A model generated the notes under the pieces. It made no database searches and was not told where the DNA came from. It was given only the letters and a program-made list of their open reading frames with translations. From Roseiarcus sp050010035 (GTDB taxonomy: Bacteria > Pseudomonadota > Alphaproteobacteria > Rhizobiales > Beijerinckiaceae): a stretch of 30,591 nucleotides of DNA. Both the position numbers and the translations under genes were made by a program. The stretch is from positions 1 through 30,591 of the forward strand of contig JBEKLU010000066.1 in assembly GCA_050010035.1 (NCBI GenBank), read 5' to 3'. This document shows, piece by piece, positions 1-9,793 of the stretch (position 1 is its first letter; each line of letters opens with the position of its first letter).

Positions 1-1
1 C

Positions 2-751
2 ATGAAGATTCTCGTGCCCGTGAAACGGGTGGTCGACTACAACGTGAAGATCCGGATCAAGTCGGACGGGTCCGGCGTCGAGCTGGCCAACGTGAAGATG
101 TCGATGAACCCGTTCGACGAGATCGCGGTGGAGGAGGCGCTTCGGATCAAGGAGGCGGGCAAGGCGAGCGAGGTGATCGTCGTCTCGATCGGCCTGGCGC
201 AGGCGGCCGAAACGCTGCGCACGGCGCTGGCGATGGGCGCCGACCGCGGCATTCTCGTCAAGACCGACGGCATCGTAGAACCCTTGGCCGTCGCTAAATT
301 GCTCAAGGGCGTCGTCGCGGCCGAGCAGCCGGGCCTGGTGATCATGGGCAAGCAGGCGATCGACGACGACTGCAACCAGACCGGCCAGATGCTGGCGGCG
401 CTGACGGGCCTCGCGCAGGGCACCTTCGCCTCGAAGGTCGTGGTCGGCGAGGGCAAGGCGCTGGTGACGCGCGAGGTCGACGGCGGCATGCAGACGGTCG
501 AATTGAAGTTGCCGGCGATCGTGACCACCGACTTGCGCCTCAACGAGCCGCGCTACGCCTCGCTGCCCAACATCATGAAGGCGAAGAAGAAGCCGATCGA
601 CGAGAAGACCCCGGCCGATTTCGGCGTCGACGTTTCGCCGCGGCTGAAGGTGCTGAAGACGGCGGAGCCGGGCGGGCGCAAGGCGGGGGTGAAGGTCAAG
701 ACGGTGGCGGAGCTGGTCGCCAAACTGCACGACGAAGCGGGAGTGATCTGA
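2..751 (+). CDS. etfB: Electron transfer flavoprotein beta subunit
   Basis: Small subunit of the soluble ETF heterodimer, which takes electrons from acyl-CoA dehydrogenases and passes them to ETF:quinone oxidoreductase; this subunit holds the structural AMP. The protein is 249 aa, the normal family length, and begins with the typical MKILVPVKRV. The family signature is seen at residues 177-197 (DLRLNEPRYASLPNIM followed by KAKKK). The ATG is at base 2, so the gene looks complete but its promoter lies outside the window. It is followed after one base by etfA, so the two are surely co-transcribed, and hbd downstream fits a fatty-acid or hydroxybutyrate role. Confidence 0.96.
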   Translation: MKILVPVKRVVDYNVKIRIKSDGSGVELANVKMSMNPFDEIAVEEALRIKEAGKASEVIVVSIGLAQAAETLRTALAMGADRGILVKTDGIVEPLAVAKLLKGVVAAEQPGLVIMGKQAIDDDCNQTGQMLAALTGLAQGTFASKVVVGEGKALVTREVDGGMQTVELKLPAIVTTDLRLNEPRYASLPNIMKAKKKPIDEKTPADFGVDVSPRLKVLKTAEPGGRKAGVKVKTVAELVAKLHDEAGVI

Positions 752-752
752 G

Positions 753-1723
753 ATGGCGACCCTTCTCCTTGGCGAAGTGGCGAACGGCCGCCTGAGCGAT
801 CTGACGGCGCGGGCGCTGACCGCCGCGCTGCAACTGGGGGCGCCCGTCGACATTCTCGTCGCCGGCGCGAATGTCGGCGAGGCGGCGAGCCGGGCGGCCA
901 AGCTCTCCGGCGTGGCGCGGGTGCGCCTCGCCGACGCTTCCCTCTACGCGCACGGCCTGGCCGAGCCGCTCGCCGCGCTGCTGGTCGCCCTGGCGGCCGA
1001 CTACGACGCGATCCTCGCCGCTTCGAGCCCGTTCTCCAAGAACGTGTTGCCGCGCGCGGCGGCGCTGCTCGACGTGATGCAGGTTTCGGACATCACCAAG
1101 GTCGTCGGCCCCAAGACCTTCGAGCGGCCGATCTACGCCGGCAACGCGATCCAGACGGTGGAGGCGAGCGACGCCAAGATCGTCGCCACCGTGCGCACCG
1201 CCTCGTTCCAGGCGACGGGGGAGGGGGGCGGCGCTCCGATCGAGCCGGTCGCGGCGGCGGCCGATCCGGGCGTCTCGAGCTTCGCCGGCGAGGCGCTGGC
1301 GAGGTCCGATCGGCCGGAGCTGACCTCGGCCAAGATCATCATCTCGGGCGGGCGGGCGATGCAGAAGGCGGAGAACTTCAAGACCTACATCGAGCCGGTC
1401 GCCGACAAGCTGGGGGCCGCGATGGGGGCCTCGCGCGCCGCGGTCGACGCCGGCTACGCCCCCAACGACTGGCAGGTCGGCCAGACCGGCAAGGTGGTGG
1501 CGCCCGACCTCTACATCGCGGTGGGCATATCGGGAGCGATCCAGCATCTGGCGGGGATGAAGGACTCCAAGGTCATCGTCGCCATCAACAAGGACGAGGA
1601 GGCGCCGATCTTCCAGGTCGCCGACTACGGCCTGGTCGCCGACCTCTACAAGGCGCTGCCCGAACTGGTTGAGGAATTGGCCAAGATCGGGCGGTGGGCG
1701 CGGGCTTTGTCGCTCTGGGATGA
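753..1723 (+). CDS. etfA: Electron transfer flavoprotein alpha subunit, stop codon lost or frameshifted
   Basis: FAD-binding subunit of ETF, partner of the preceding gene. Residues 1-150 form the N-terminal ETF domain. The FAD domain shows SGGRAMQKAENF near residue 198 and LYIAVGISGAIQHLAGMKD near 253-271. Family members usually end close to residue 314 (…EELAKIGR). Here no stop follows in frame: codon 315 is TGG (1695-1697) and the frame stays open to 2657, across the whole hbd gene in another register. The third frame has a TGA at 1721-1723 that overlaps an ATG at 1720 as ATGA, the usual form of an operon junction. The given end assumes that was the ancestral stop and that one base is missing near 1689-1691. 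A TGA-to-TGG stop loss at 1695 is the alternative. The core ETF domain is intact either way. Confidence 0.85.
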
Positions 1724-1728
1724 CACGG

Positions 1729-2610
1729 ATGGCACTCTCGATCAGCAAAGTCGGCGTCATCGGCGCGGGACAGATGGGCTCCGGCATCGCGCTGGTCTGC
1801 GCGCAGGCCGGCATGGGCGTTTTGTTGAACGACGTCGCCGAAGAACGGGTCAAGGCCGCCCTGGCGACGATCAACGGCTTCCTGTCGCGCCAGGTCGCCA
1901 AGGGGCAGCTCGACGAGGCCGGCAGGCAGGCGGTCCTGGAGAGGATCGGGGTCGCCAAGGCCTACGACGAGCTCGTCGACTGCGATCTGGTCGTCGAAGC
2001 GGCGTCAGAGAACGAGGAGATCAAACGCAAGATATTCACCAACCTGCGCTCGTTTCTGAAGCCGGAGACGATCGTCGCCTCGAACACCTCGTCGATCTCG
2101 ATCACGCGGCTGGCTTCCCTCACCGCCAATCCCGAGCGCTTCATCGGCATTCATTTCATGAATCCCGTGGCGCGCATGCAACTGGTCGAGCTGATCCGCG
2201 GCATCGCGACCAAGGACGACACGTTCGAGGCGGCCAAGGCGTTCGTCGCGCGGCTCGGCAAGACCGCGACGATGTCGGAGGATTTCCCCGCCTTCATCGT
2301 CAACCGCATTCTGCTGCCGATGATCAACGAGGCGATCTACACCCTCTACGAGGGGGTCGGCTCGGTCGAATCGATCGACACGGCGATGCGCCTGGGCGCC
2401 AACCACCCGATGGGGCCGCTGCAACTGGCCGATTTCATCGGCCTCGACACCTGCCTGTCGGTGATGCAGGTGCTGCACGAGGGCCTCGCCGATTCCAAGT
2501 ATCGGCCGTGCCCCTTGCTGGTCAAATACGTCGAGGCGGGCTGGCTCGGGCGCAAGACCCAGCGCGGCTTCTACGACTATCGCGGCGAGCATCCGGTGCC
2601 GACGCGCTGA
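1729..2610 (+). CDS. hbd: 3-hydroxybutyryl-CoA dehydrogenase
   Basis: NAD(P)-dependent oxidation of 3-hydroxybutyryl-CoA to acetoacetyl-CoA, in cytoplasmic beta-oxidation or PHB-related metabolism. The protein is 293 aa, typical for the family. The Rossmann motif GVIGAGQMGSG lies at residues 9-19. Likely catalytic residues are Ser121/122, His142 in IHFMNPV, Glu154 in LVELI and Asn192 in VNRILLP. The C-terminal domain shows GANHPMGPLQLADFIGLD and ends in GFYDYRG. ATG 1729 gives the usual MALSISKVGVIG start; ATG 1720 would add three residues and overlaps a relic stop of etfA. A CoA-transferase pair lies nearby on the other strand, so acetoacetyl-CoA handling is a shared theme. Confidence 0.95.
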   Translation: MALSISKVGVIGAGQMGSGIALVCAQAGMGVLLNDVAEERVKAALATINGFLSRQVAKGQLDEAGRQAVLERIGVAKAYDELVDCDLVVEAASENEEIKRKIFTNLRSFLKPETIVASNTSSISITRLASLTANPERFIGIHFMNPVARMQLVELIRGIATKDDTFEAAKAFVARLGKTATMSEDFPAFIVNRILLPMINEAIYTLYEGVGSVESIDTAMRLGANHPMGPLQLADFIGLDTCLSVMQVLHEGLADSKYRPCPLLVKYVEAGWLGRKTQRGFYDYRGEHPVPTR

Positions 2611-2625
2611 AGCGCTCAGCGCCGC

Positions 2626-3300
2626 TCACGTCAAATCCGGCCGCCTCGCCCGCGTGATCCGCAGCGCCTGCTCGCGCCGCCACCTCTCGATCGCCTTGTG
2701 ATCGCCCGACAGCAGCACCTCGGGAATGGTTCGCCCCTCCCATTCGCGGGGCCTGGTGTAGTGAGGATATTCGAGCAGGCCGGCCTCGAAGCTTTCGGAC
2801 TCGCCCGACTCCGTCTTGCCCATCACGCCGGGAATCAGCCGCACGCAGGCGTCGAGCACGGCGAGCGCGGCGATCTCGCCGCCGGACAGCACGTAGTCGC
2901 CGATCGACACCTCGATCAGCGCGCGGCCTTCGACGATCCGCTCGTCGACGCCCTCGAAGCGCGCGCAGACGATCGCGAGGCCGGGGCCGGCGGCCCACTC
3001 GCGCGCTTGGGCTTGCGTGAACGGCGCGCCGCGCGGGCTCATGAGAAGGCGCGGGCGCGGATCGTCGGGCGCGAGCGCCGCGTCCAGGCTCGCCGCGAGC
3101 ACGTCGGCGCGCATCACCATGCCCGGCCCGCCGCCGGCGGGAGTGTCGTCGACGGCGCGATGGCGCCCGATCCCGTGCCCGCGAATGTCGCGCGCCTCCA
3201 GCGACCACAAGCCGCGCGCCAGCGCGTCGCCGGCGAGGCTCTGGCCGAGCGGGCCGGGGAACATCTGCGGAAAGAGCGTGAGCAGCGTGGCGGCGAACAT
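2626..3300 (-). CDS. trmD: tRNA (guanine-N1)-methyltransferase TrmD
   Basis: SPOUT-class methyltransferase that makes m1G37 in tRNAs reading CNN codons, using S-adenosylmethionine. The start MFAATLLTLFPQMFPGPLG is typical, followed by RHRAVDDTPAGGGPGMVM (substrate loop), LLMSPRGAPFTQ, and the knot residues SIGDYVLSGGE with PGVMGK, then EYPHYTRPREWEG and PEVLLSGDH. The protein is 224 aa, at the short end of the family. An upstream start at 3336 is open but would run into an interspersed repeat. Its stop lies 15 bases from the convergent hbd stop. The usual partners rpsP, rimM and rplS are not next to it. Confidence 0.95.
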   Translation of the reverse strand: MFAATLLTLFPQMFPGPLGQSLAGDALARGLWSLEARDIRGHGIGRHRAVDDTPAGGGPGMVMRADVLAASLDAALAPDDPRPRLLMSPRGAPFTQAQAREWAAGPGLAIVCARFEGVDERIVEGRALIEVSIGDYVLSGGEIAALAVLDACVRLIPGVMGKTESGESESFEAGLLEYPHYTRPREWEGRTIPEVLLSGDHKAIERWRREQALRITRARRPDLT

Positions 3301-3322
3301 CGGTTTGTCCAAACGGGCGAAA

Positions 3323-3370
3323 CCCTTCTCCCGCAAGCGGGAGAAGGTGGCCCGAAGGGCCGGATGAGGG
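3323..3370. repeat. RIME-like intergenic palindromic repeat, copy 1
   Basis: Two adjacent palindromes: CCCTTCTCCCGC / GCGGGAGAAGG (3323-3347), then GGCCCGAAGGGCC (3349-3361), followed by GGATGAGGG. This layout resembles the interspersed mosaic repeats (RIME type) common between genes in rhizobia. It sits just upstream of the trmD start and downstream of the CoA-transferase beta gene. A related copy in inverted orientation lies at 30341-30389. Confidence 0.7.
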
Positions 3371-3387
3371 CCGCCCCGAGCGCGCTG

Positions 3388-4032
<645 letters not shown>

Positions 4033-4043
4033 GCGTGTTCTCC

Positions 4044-4751
4044 TCAGGCGGCGGCGCGCTTGCGCGTGGTGCGTTGTTCGATGCGCTTCTGGACGCCGGG
4101 GACGTGGACGATGCGCTGGACGAAAATCCCCGGCGTGACGATCGTGTCGGGGTCGATCTCGCCGGGCTCGACGAGATGCTCGACCTCGACGATCGTCAGC
4201 TTGGCCGCGGTCGCCATCATCGGATTGAAATTGCGCGCGGTCTTTCGGTAGACGAGGTTGCCCTCCTTGTCGCCTTTCCAGGCGTGGACGAGCGCGACGT
4301 CGGCGAACAGGCCTTGCTCCATCACGTATTGTTCGTTGTTGAAATCGCGGATTTCCTTGCCCTCGGCGACGATGGTGCCGACGCCCGTGCGGGTGAAGAA
4401 GGCGGGAATGCCGGCGCCGCCGGCGCGGATGCGCTCGGCCAGCGTGCCCTGCGGATTGAACTCCAGCTCCAATTCGCCGGAGAGATAGAGCTGGGCGAAG
4501 GTCTTGTTCTCGCCGACGTAGCTCGAAATCATCTTCTTGATCTGGCGCGTCTCCAACAGGGCGCCGAGCCCGACGCCGTCGATGCCGGCGTTGTTGGAGA
4601 TGACGGTCAGATCCTTGGCGCCCGACTTGCGGACCGCCGCGATCAGCACTTCGGGAATGCCGCACAGGCCGAAGCCGCCGCACATCAGCGTCATCCCGTC
4701 CTTGACGACGCCGGCCAGGGCGTCGTCCGCGTTGGCGAAGACTTTGTTCAT
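4044..4751 (-). CDS. scoA: 3-oxoacid CoA-transferase subunit A
   Basis: Alpha subunit of the class I CoA-transferase encoded with the following gene; the heteromer moves CoA between succinate and acetoacetate. The protein is 235 aa. Family motifs are GGFGLCGIPE near residues 25-34, SNNAGIDGVGLG near 52-63, SYVGENKTF near 77, FFTRTGVGT and AWKGDKEGNLVYRKTARNFNP. The start MNKVFANADDALAGVVKDGM is typical. The position beside hbd and etfAB suggests ketone-body or polyhydroxybutyrate breakdown. Confidence 0.92.
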   Translation of the reverse strand: MNKVFANADDALAGVVKDGMTLMCGGFGLCGIPEVLIAAVRKSGAKDLTVISNNAGIDGVGLGALLETRQIKKMISSYVGENKTFAQLYLSGELELEFNPQGTLAERIRAGGAGIPAFFTRTGVGTIVAEGKEIRDFNNEQYVMEQGLFADVALVHAWKGDKEGNLVYRKTARNFNPMMATAAKLTIVEVEHLVEPGEIDPDTIVTPGIFVQRIVHVPGVQKRIEQRTTRKRAAA

Positions 4752-4905
4752 CGTTTTTCCCCTCGAGGACCGGGCTTACCTAGCCCTCGCGCGCGACGGC
4801 GGCAAGGCAAAGAATCGGGTGGGCGGCGGTGGGGCGAGCGGTAAGGGAGGCAAATTCCGGGACTGCGCTGCGGCGTCGTGACGCGGGCTGTCAGGCGCCC
4901 GCGGC

Positions 4906-7002
4906 CTACCTCGCCCGCCGCGCGCCGCCGCCCTCGCGGAACCACACCCAGATCAGCGCGCCGAGCAGCGCGGCGAGGCCGAGGAAGCCGGCGGCGAGCG
5001 GCGTCTCGGCGACCCCGACGAGCTCGCTCGCTCCCGTTCGCTTGACGCCGATGTAGTCGGCGCCGTCGTAAACAGGCGATTCGTGCATGCTCACGAGCCG
5101 AGGAATCTCGATCGCGTCGCCGGCCCGGCGCGCCAGCCGGCGCACGCTTCCCCCGCTCGCCTCGGCGAGCGGGCGCAGCTTCTCCAGCGTCGAGACGACC
5201 TCCTGGAATTCGAGCGGATTTTCCGGTCCGACGACCGCGAGCGCCACGTGGTCGCCGTCGCTGGCGCGGTAGAGGCCGTCCTGATCGACCGCCAGGCTCG
5301 CCCGGGAAAGGCCGGGGGCGACGCTGACGAGCTGGACGTTGGTCGTCTTGCCGTCCGGCCCGGTGACGCTCGCCTCGGGGACCTCGCCTTTGACGCTCTG
5401 GCGCTCGATCGTCAGCTCGTGCCCCTTGGCGCGGGCGCGCAACGCCTCTTCCTCGAGGTCCGGCTCCTTCATCAGCCAGTGCGCGAGTCGGCGCAGCAGC
5501 GCGAGATGCGGGCCGCCGTCGTCGTATCCGCGCGCCCACAGCCACATCTGGTCGGAAAGCAGCAGCGCGACGCGTCCCTTGTCGACGCGCGAGAGAACGA
5601 GCAGCGGGGCCTTGTCCACGCCTTGCAGCACCGCCGAGCCGCCGGTGAGCTCGGCGCCGATCTGCCGGAACCAGCGGCCCCATGTCGGCGGCGAGGCTTC
5701 CCCGCCCGGCAGGCCGCGCGTCACCGGATGCTTGGCGCCGTCGGGCGAGACTTCGGCGCGGAATGGCTGGTCGAACTCCTCGCCGGTCGGGCGGGCGGGC
5801 GAAATTTCGCCGAGCGGCGTCGCGTAGAGGCCTTCCGGCGTGCCGAAGGCTGGGCCTTCGGCCATCAACAGCGCGCCGCCGTCGCGAACGTAACTGACGA
5901 TGTTGTCGAGATAGAAGCGCGGCAGGATCGCCTGGCTGGAGTAGCGATCGAAGATGATGAGATCGAAGTCCTTGATCTTCCGGCCGAACAGGTCCGCCAC
6001 GGGGAAGGCGATCAGCGACAGTTCGTTGATCGGCGTCCCGTCGCTCGACTTCTCCGGCGGACGCAGAATGGTGAAATGGACGAGGTCGACGTTGGCGTCG
6101 GACTTCAACAGATTGCGCCACATGCGCTCGCCCTGGTGCGGCTCGCCCGACACGAGCAGCACGCGCAACTTGTCGCGCACGCCTTCGATGGCGACGACCG
6201 CCTTGCCGTTGCGCGTCGTCAATTCGTCCTCGACCGGAGCGACTTCGAGCTCGATCACGTTGGGGCCGGCGTGGTCGACCGGGACCTTGATCGAAAGCGT
6301 CTGGCCGATCTCGGCCGTGAGCGTGGCGATCGTCTCGCCGTCGCGGCGCACGGTCAGCGTCGCCGGCTCGCTCCTTTCGGCGGTGTCGAGGACCCGCGCG
6401 ACGATCGTCTGGTCCTTGCCGACGATGCCGAAGCGCGGCGCCTCGACGAGCTCGATGCGGCGATTGCGCTCGCCTTCGTGGCCGGTGACGAGGACGTGCA
6501 GCGGCGCGTCGAAGCCGAGCGCGTCGAGCGAACGGGGAATGTCGTGCGCGACGCCGTCGGTGACGAGGATCGCCCCGCCGACGCGCTCGGGCGGCGTGTC
6601 GCTCAGCGCCGAGCGTAACGCCGCGAACAGGCGGGTGCCTTGGTTGTCGGGATCGCTGCGGCCGGTCTCGACGAAGCGGGCCTCGACGTTGTCGAGCGCG
6701 GCGAGGCGCTTTTGCAGTTCGGCGCGCGCTTCGTCCGTCTGGCGCGGCCGTTCGCCGATCTGATTGGAGGCGGATCGGTCGATCACGACCGCGACGACGT
6801 CCTTGAGCGGCCGGCGATCCTCGCGCACCAGCGAGGGATCGAGCAGCGCCAGCCCCAAGAGCCCGAGCGCGAGGGCGCGTAACGCCGCGCCGCGCGGCCG
6901 CCGCCATAGCGTCAGCGCGATCAGGGCGAGCGCCAGCCCTGCCAGCCCCTCGAGGAGAAGAAGCGGCGGTTGCGGCGCGAAAGCGATCGACCACGCGTTC
7001 AA
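4906..7002 (-). CDS. Large VWA/GATase-like membrane protein, last gene of a moxR-DUF58 operon
   Basis: Protein of 698 aa with no assigned function. Two membrane segments lie at about residues 14-34 and 40-58. A VWA-like region follows with DRSASN at 75-80, a partial MIDAS motif. There is a class I glutamine amidotransferase-like Rossmann region from about 285 (RVLLVSGEPHQGERMW, DLIIFDRYSSQAILP, GGALLMAEGPAFGTPEG). One C-terminal membrane segment lies near 668-690, followed by a basic tail. Most of the protein is therefore predicted to be periplasmic. The start is TTG at 7002, overlapping the previous stop as TTGA, with GGAAAGG upstream, which argues for translational coupling. Such proteins close Bat-type operons (MoxR, DUF58, BatA/DUF4159) in alphaproteobacteria; a role in envelope stress or protein-complex maturation is inference. 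Confidence 0.85.
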   Translation of the reverse strand: MNAWSIAFAPQPPLLLLEGLAGLALALIALTLWRRPRGAALRALALGLLGLALLDPSLVREDRRPLKDVVAVVIDRSASNQIGERPRQTDEARAELQKRLAALDNVEARFVETGRSDPDNQGTRLFAALRSALSDTPPERVGGAILVTDGVAHDIPRSLDALGFDAPLHVLVTGHEGERNRRIELVEAPRFGIVGKDQTIVARVLDTAERSEPATLTVRRDGETIATLTAEIGQTLSIKVPVDHAGPNVIELEVAPVEDELTTRNGKAVVAIEGVRDKLRVLLVSGEPHQGERMWRNLLKSDANVDLVHFTILRPPEKSSDGTPINELSLIAFPVADLFGRKIKDFDLIIFDRYSSQAILPRFYLDNIVSYVRDGGALLMAEGPAFGTPEGLYATPLGEISPARPTGEEFDQPFRAEVSPDGAKHPVTRGLPGGEASPPTWGRWFRQIGAELTGGSAVLQGVDKAPLLVLSRVDKGRVALLLSDQMWLWARGYDDGGPHLALLRRLAHWLMKEPDLEEEALRARAKGHELTIERQSVKGEVPEASVTGPDGKTTNVQLVSVAPGLSRASLAVDQDGLYRASDGDHVALAVVGPENPLEFQEVVSTLEKLRPLAEASGGSVRRLARRAGDAIEIPRLVSMHESPVYDGADYIGVKRTGASELVGVAETPLAAGFLGLAALLGALIWVWFREGGGARRAR

Positions 7003-9791
7003 TGCGAGAGCCTTTCCAGGAGGTCCTTGGCGTGGACCTGGTCGGCCTTGTAACTTCCGGTCAGGGTGTACATCACGAGGTTGACGCCGCCGCGCAACGC
7101 CAGTTCGCGCTGGCGCGCGCCCCCGGGAACGAGCGGATAGAGCGCTCGGCCGTCCGCGTCCACCGCCCAGGCCGCGGCGAGGTCGTTGGACGCGATGACG
7201 ATCGGCGAGACGTTGTCGCCGGCGCGCGCCGGGCGCGGCGCGCGATCGTTCGGATCGGGCGGCGGCAGGGCTTCGATCCAGGTCTGGCCGCTGTCGGTGC
7301 GGCCGATGAAATTATCGATGAGATAGAAGGTCTTGGTGACGACATGGTCGCGCGGGACGGGCTCGAGCTCGGGCACGTCGACGCCGGCGAGCAGGGTTCG
7401 CAGCCATAAGCCTTCCGGCGTCGGCGGCCCGCCGGGGCGCGCCGTCAAGGCGTCGCGCGTGTCGAACACCACCGTGCCGCCGTTCTTCATGAAGGCGGCG
7501 ATCCGCGCCACCGCGCCCGCCGAAGGCTGCGGCCGCCCGGCGACGACCGGCCAGTAGATCAGGGGATAGAAGCTCAATTCGTCGCGCGCGGGATCGAGCG
7601 CGACCGGGTCTGCGATTTCCGCCGAGGTGCGTTGGTCGAGCACGCGCGCGAGATTTTCGAGCCCGAGGCGCGAGGTCTCGTCGGCCGCGGCGTCGCCCGT
7701 GACGATGTAGGCGAGATGGGTCGCCCGCGCCGCCTCGGCGTCGCGATTGGAGATCGGCGCCGCTTCGTCCGCGAACGCGCGGCCGCCGACGAGCGCCGCG
7801 CCGGCGAGCGCGCCCGCCAGCAGCATCGCGGCCGCGACGGGGCGGGTGAAGCGCGGCGCGCGGCCGAGCCACAGGCTCGCCAGTCCGTCGACGAGAAAGC
7901 CGATGAACGCGGCGAGCAGCAGCCACGGCTTCAGATCGACCGGCGCGGCGACGTCGAGCCCGCCGGAGGCGACGGCGAGGCCCACGGTGTCCGCCGGCGC
8001 CAGCGCCTGGCCTGGCGTCAGCGCGTTGACCGCTTCGAGCGCTTCGGCGGTCCCGTAGAACCCGGGCGGGTGGGCGGCGTCCGCGGGCCCGTGAAAATCG
8101 TCGCCGATCGGCGTGGCGTTCGACGGCGGGGCGCCGAGAACGCCGAAGCCATCGAGGATGCGGTAGGGCGGGCGCGTCGCCTCGCCGTCCGCCTTGGCGC
8201 CGGCCTGCGCGTCGGCGGGCGCGGCGCCGGCGCGCGCCACGATGCGCTGGAGCATGTCGACGAACAGCCCCGATATCGGCAGGTTCGACCAGGTCGTGTC
8301 CGCCGTCACGTGGAACAACACGATGAGGCCCTTGCCGCGCGGCGCCGCCGTCACCAGCGGCGTGCCGTCGGCCAGGCGCGCCCAGGTCTTGGCGGCGAGG
8401 CCCGGCTCCGGCTCGGCCAGCACCTGGCGCGACACCGTCACTTCGTCGGGCGCGGCGAGGCCGAGGAACGGGCTGTCCTTGTCGAAGGGCGCGATGTGCT
8501 TGGGCGTCTCCCACGACAGCGCGCCGCCGAGCGTGCGCCCGCCCCGCCTCAGCGCGGTCGGCGTCAGATCGTCCTCGCCCGCCGCCAGCCGCGTGCCGGC
8601 GAAACGCACCAGCACGCCCCCTGCCTCGACGAAGTCGACGAGCTCGTCGCGCGCCGGTCCGGGCGGCACGCTCATGTCGGCGAGCATGAGAACCGAAGGC
8701 TTTTCCGCCAGCAACGAGACGATCGGATCGCTCGCCGCGTCGCGCCATTCGCGGATTTCGGCGAAGGGCGCCAGCGCGCGCTTGATGTAGTAGGTCGGCG
8801 ACAGCAGGGGCTGCGCGACGTCGGCGCTGGCGCCGGAGAGAATCGCCACCCGCCGTCGGCGCGAGCGCTCGTCGACGAGCCACACCGCGCCCGCCGATCC
8901 CTCGTCGGCGACGACGACCCGGGAAACCTGATTGCGCAGCTCGACCGGCAGATCGAAGCTCGCTTCGGCCGTCCGTCCCGCGCCGAAATCGAACGGCGCT
9001 TCGCCGATCGAGCGCCCTTGAGCGTCGAGCGCGCGGACGAATCCGGCTTTGCGCGCGTTCGCGCCGGCGCGTGTCAGATGCGCCGCGAGGGCGCCCGCGA
9101 GATTGTCGACCCCGGCGAGGCCGACCGGCGTCGAGCGGTCGACGACGAGCGAAACCGAGTGGCCGCGCGCGACCGCCGCCAAGCCGCGCGCGAAGGCGCC
9201 GGCGCCGCCGAGCTCGATTCCGTCGGCGATCCAGACGATCTCGGCTTGCGGATTGACGGCGAGGAAGCGCGCGATCGCCGGCAGCGTCGCCGCGCGCGGC
9301 GGCGCATAGGGAACCGGCGACAAAGCGCGCAGTTTTTCTTCGATGCGCGGGCCGTCGAGCGGCTCGACGTCGAGCCCTCCCTGGGACATCGGCAGCACGG
9401 CCGCCAGGCGCCCCGCCCGCGTTGCGCCTCGCAGCGCGTCGCGAGCGTAGGCGATGCGGCGCTCCCAGGCCGGCGCCGCCGGCCAGCCGTCGTCGATCGC
9501 CAGCAGCAAAGGGCCGGCGCCGGCGCCCGACGTCGGCGAAAGGTTCCACAGCGGCCCCGCCATCGCCAGGATGACCAGCGCGGCGATCGCGATCCGCAGC
9601 GCCAGCAGGGGCCACGGCGTCTTGGCCGGCGTCGCGTCCTTGGCGTTGAGGCCGATGAGCAGGCGCAGCGGCGGGAACACCGCCTGGCGCGGCCGCGGCG
9701 GCGTGACCTTGAGAAAGATATAGAGCGCGGCGAGCAGCGCCAGAGCGGCCAGAACCGTCGGCGCGGCGAAAGCGAGGGGCAGGCCGAACAT
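6999..9791 (-). CDS. BatA-like N-terminal domain and DUF4159 membrane protein
   Basis: Protein of 930 aa. The N-terminus (MFGLPLAFAAPTVLAALALL) and a second hydrophobic stretch at about 58-80 match the BatA membrane module. A VWA-like middle follows, with ILLAIDDGWPAA-type strands but poor metal-binding residues. Two more membrane segments lie at about 620-642 and 651-673. DUF4159 covers about 689-930 (LSFYPLIYWPV, KNGGTVVFDTRD, YLIDNFIGR). The ATG at 9791 is chosen because it gives the typical BatA start and lies two bases after the DUF58 stop. The next gene overlaps the stop by four bases. Function is unknown; the protein is thought to act with the MoxR ATPase and DUF58 protein at the inner membrane. 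Confidence 0.9.
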   Translation of the reverse strand: MFGLPLAFAAPTVLAALALLAALYIFLKVTPPRPRQAVFPPLRLLIGLNAKDATPAKTPWPLLALRIAIAALVILAMAGPLWNLSPTSGAGAGPLLLAIDDGWPAAPAWERRIAYARDALRGATRAGRLAAVLPMSQGGLDVEPLDGPRIEEKLRALSPVPYAPPRAATLPAIARFLAVNPQAEIVWIADGIELGGAGAFARGLAAVARGHSVSLVVDRSTPVGLAGVDNLAGALAAHLTRAGANARKAGFVRALDAQGRSIGEAPFDFGAGRTAEASFDLPVELRNQVSRVVVADEGSAGAVWLVDERSRRRRVAILSGASADVAQPLLSPTYYIKRALAPFAEIREWRDAASDPIVSLLAEKPSVLMLADMSVPPGPARDELVDFVEAGGVLVRFAGTRLAAGEDDLTPTALRRGGRTLGGALSWETPKHIAPFDKDSPFLGLAAPDEVTVSRQVLAEPEPGLAAKTWARLADGTPLVTAAPRGKGLIVLFHVTADTTWSNLPISGLFVDMLQRIVARAGAAPADAQAGAKADGEATRPPYRILDGFGVLGAPPSNATPIGDDFHGPADAAHPPGFYGTAEALEAVNALTPGQALAPADTVGLAVASGGLDVAAPVDLKPWLLLAAFIGFLVDGLASLWLGRAPRFTRPVAAAMLLAGALAGAALVGGRAFADEAAPISNRDAEAARATHLAYIVTGDAAADETSRLGLENLARVLDQRTSAEIADPVALDPARDELSFYPLIYWPVVAGRPQPSAGAVARIAAFMKNGGTVVFDTRDALTARPGGPPTPEGLWLRTLLAGVDVPELEPVPRDHVVTKTFYLIDNFIGRTDSGQTWIEALPPPDPNDRAPRPARAGDNVSPIVIASNDLAAAWAVDADGRALYPLVPGGARQRELALRGGVNLVMYTLTGSYKADQVHAKDLLERLSH

Positions 9792-9793
9792 CG

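Noticed and set aside
1724..2657. Extension of ETF-alpha to 634 residues as a genuine fusion protein
   Set aside because: The extension is Arg/Gly-rich, lies fully inside hbd in another frame and shows no domain; read-through from a lost stop is the better explanation.
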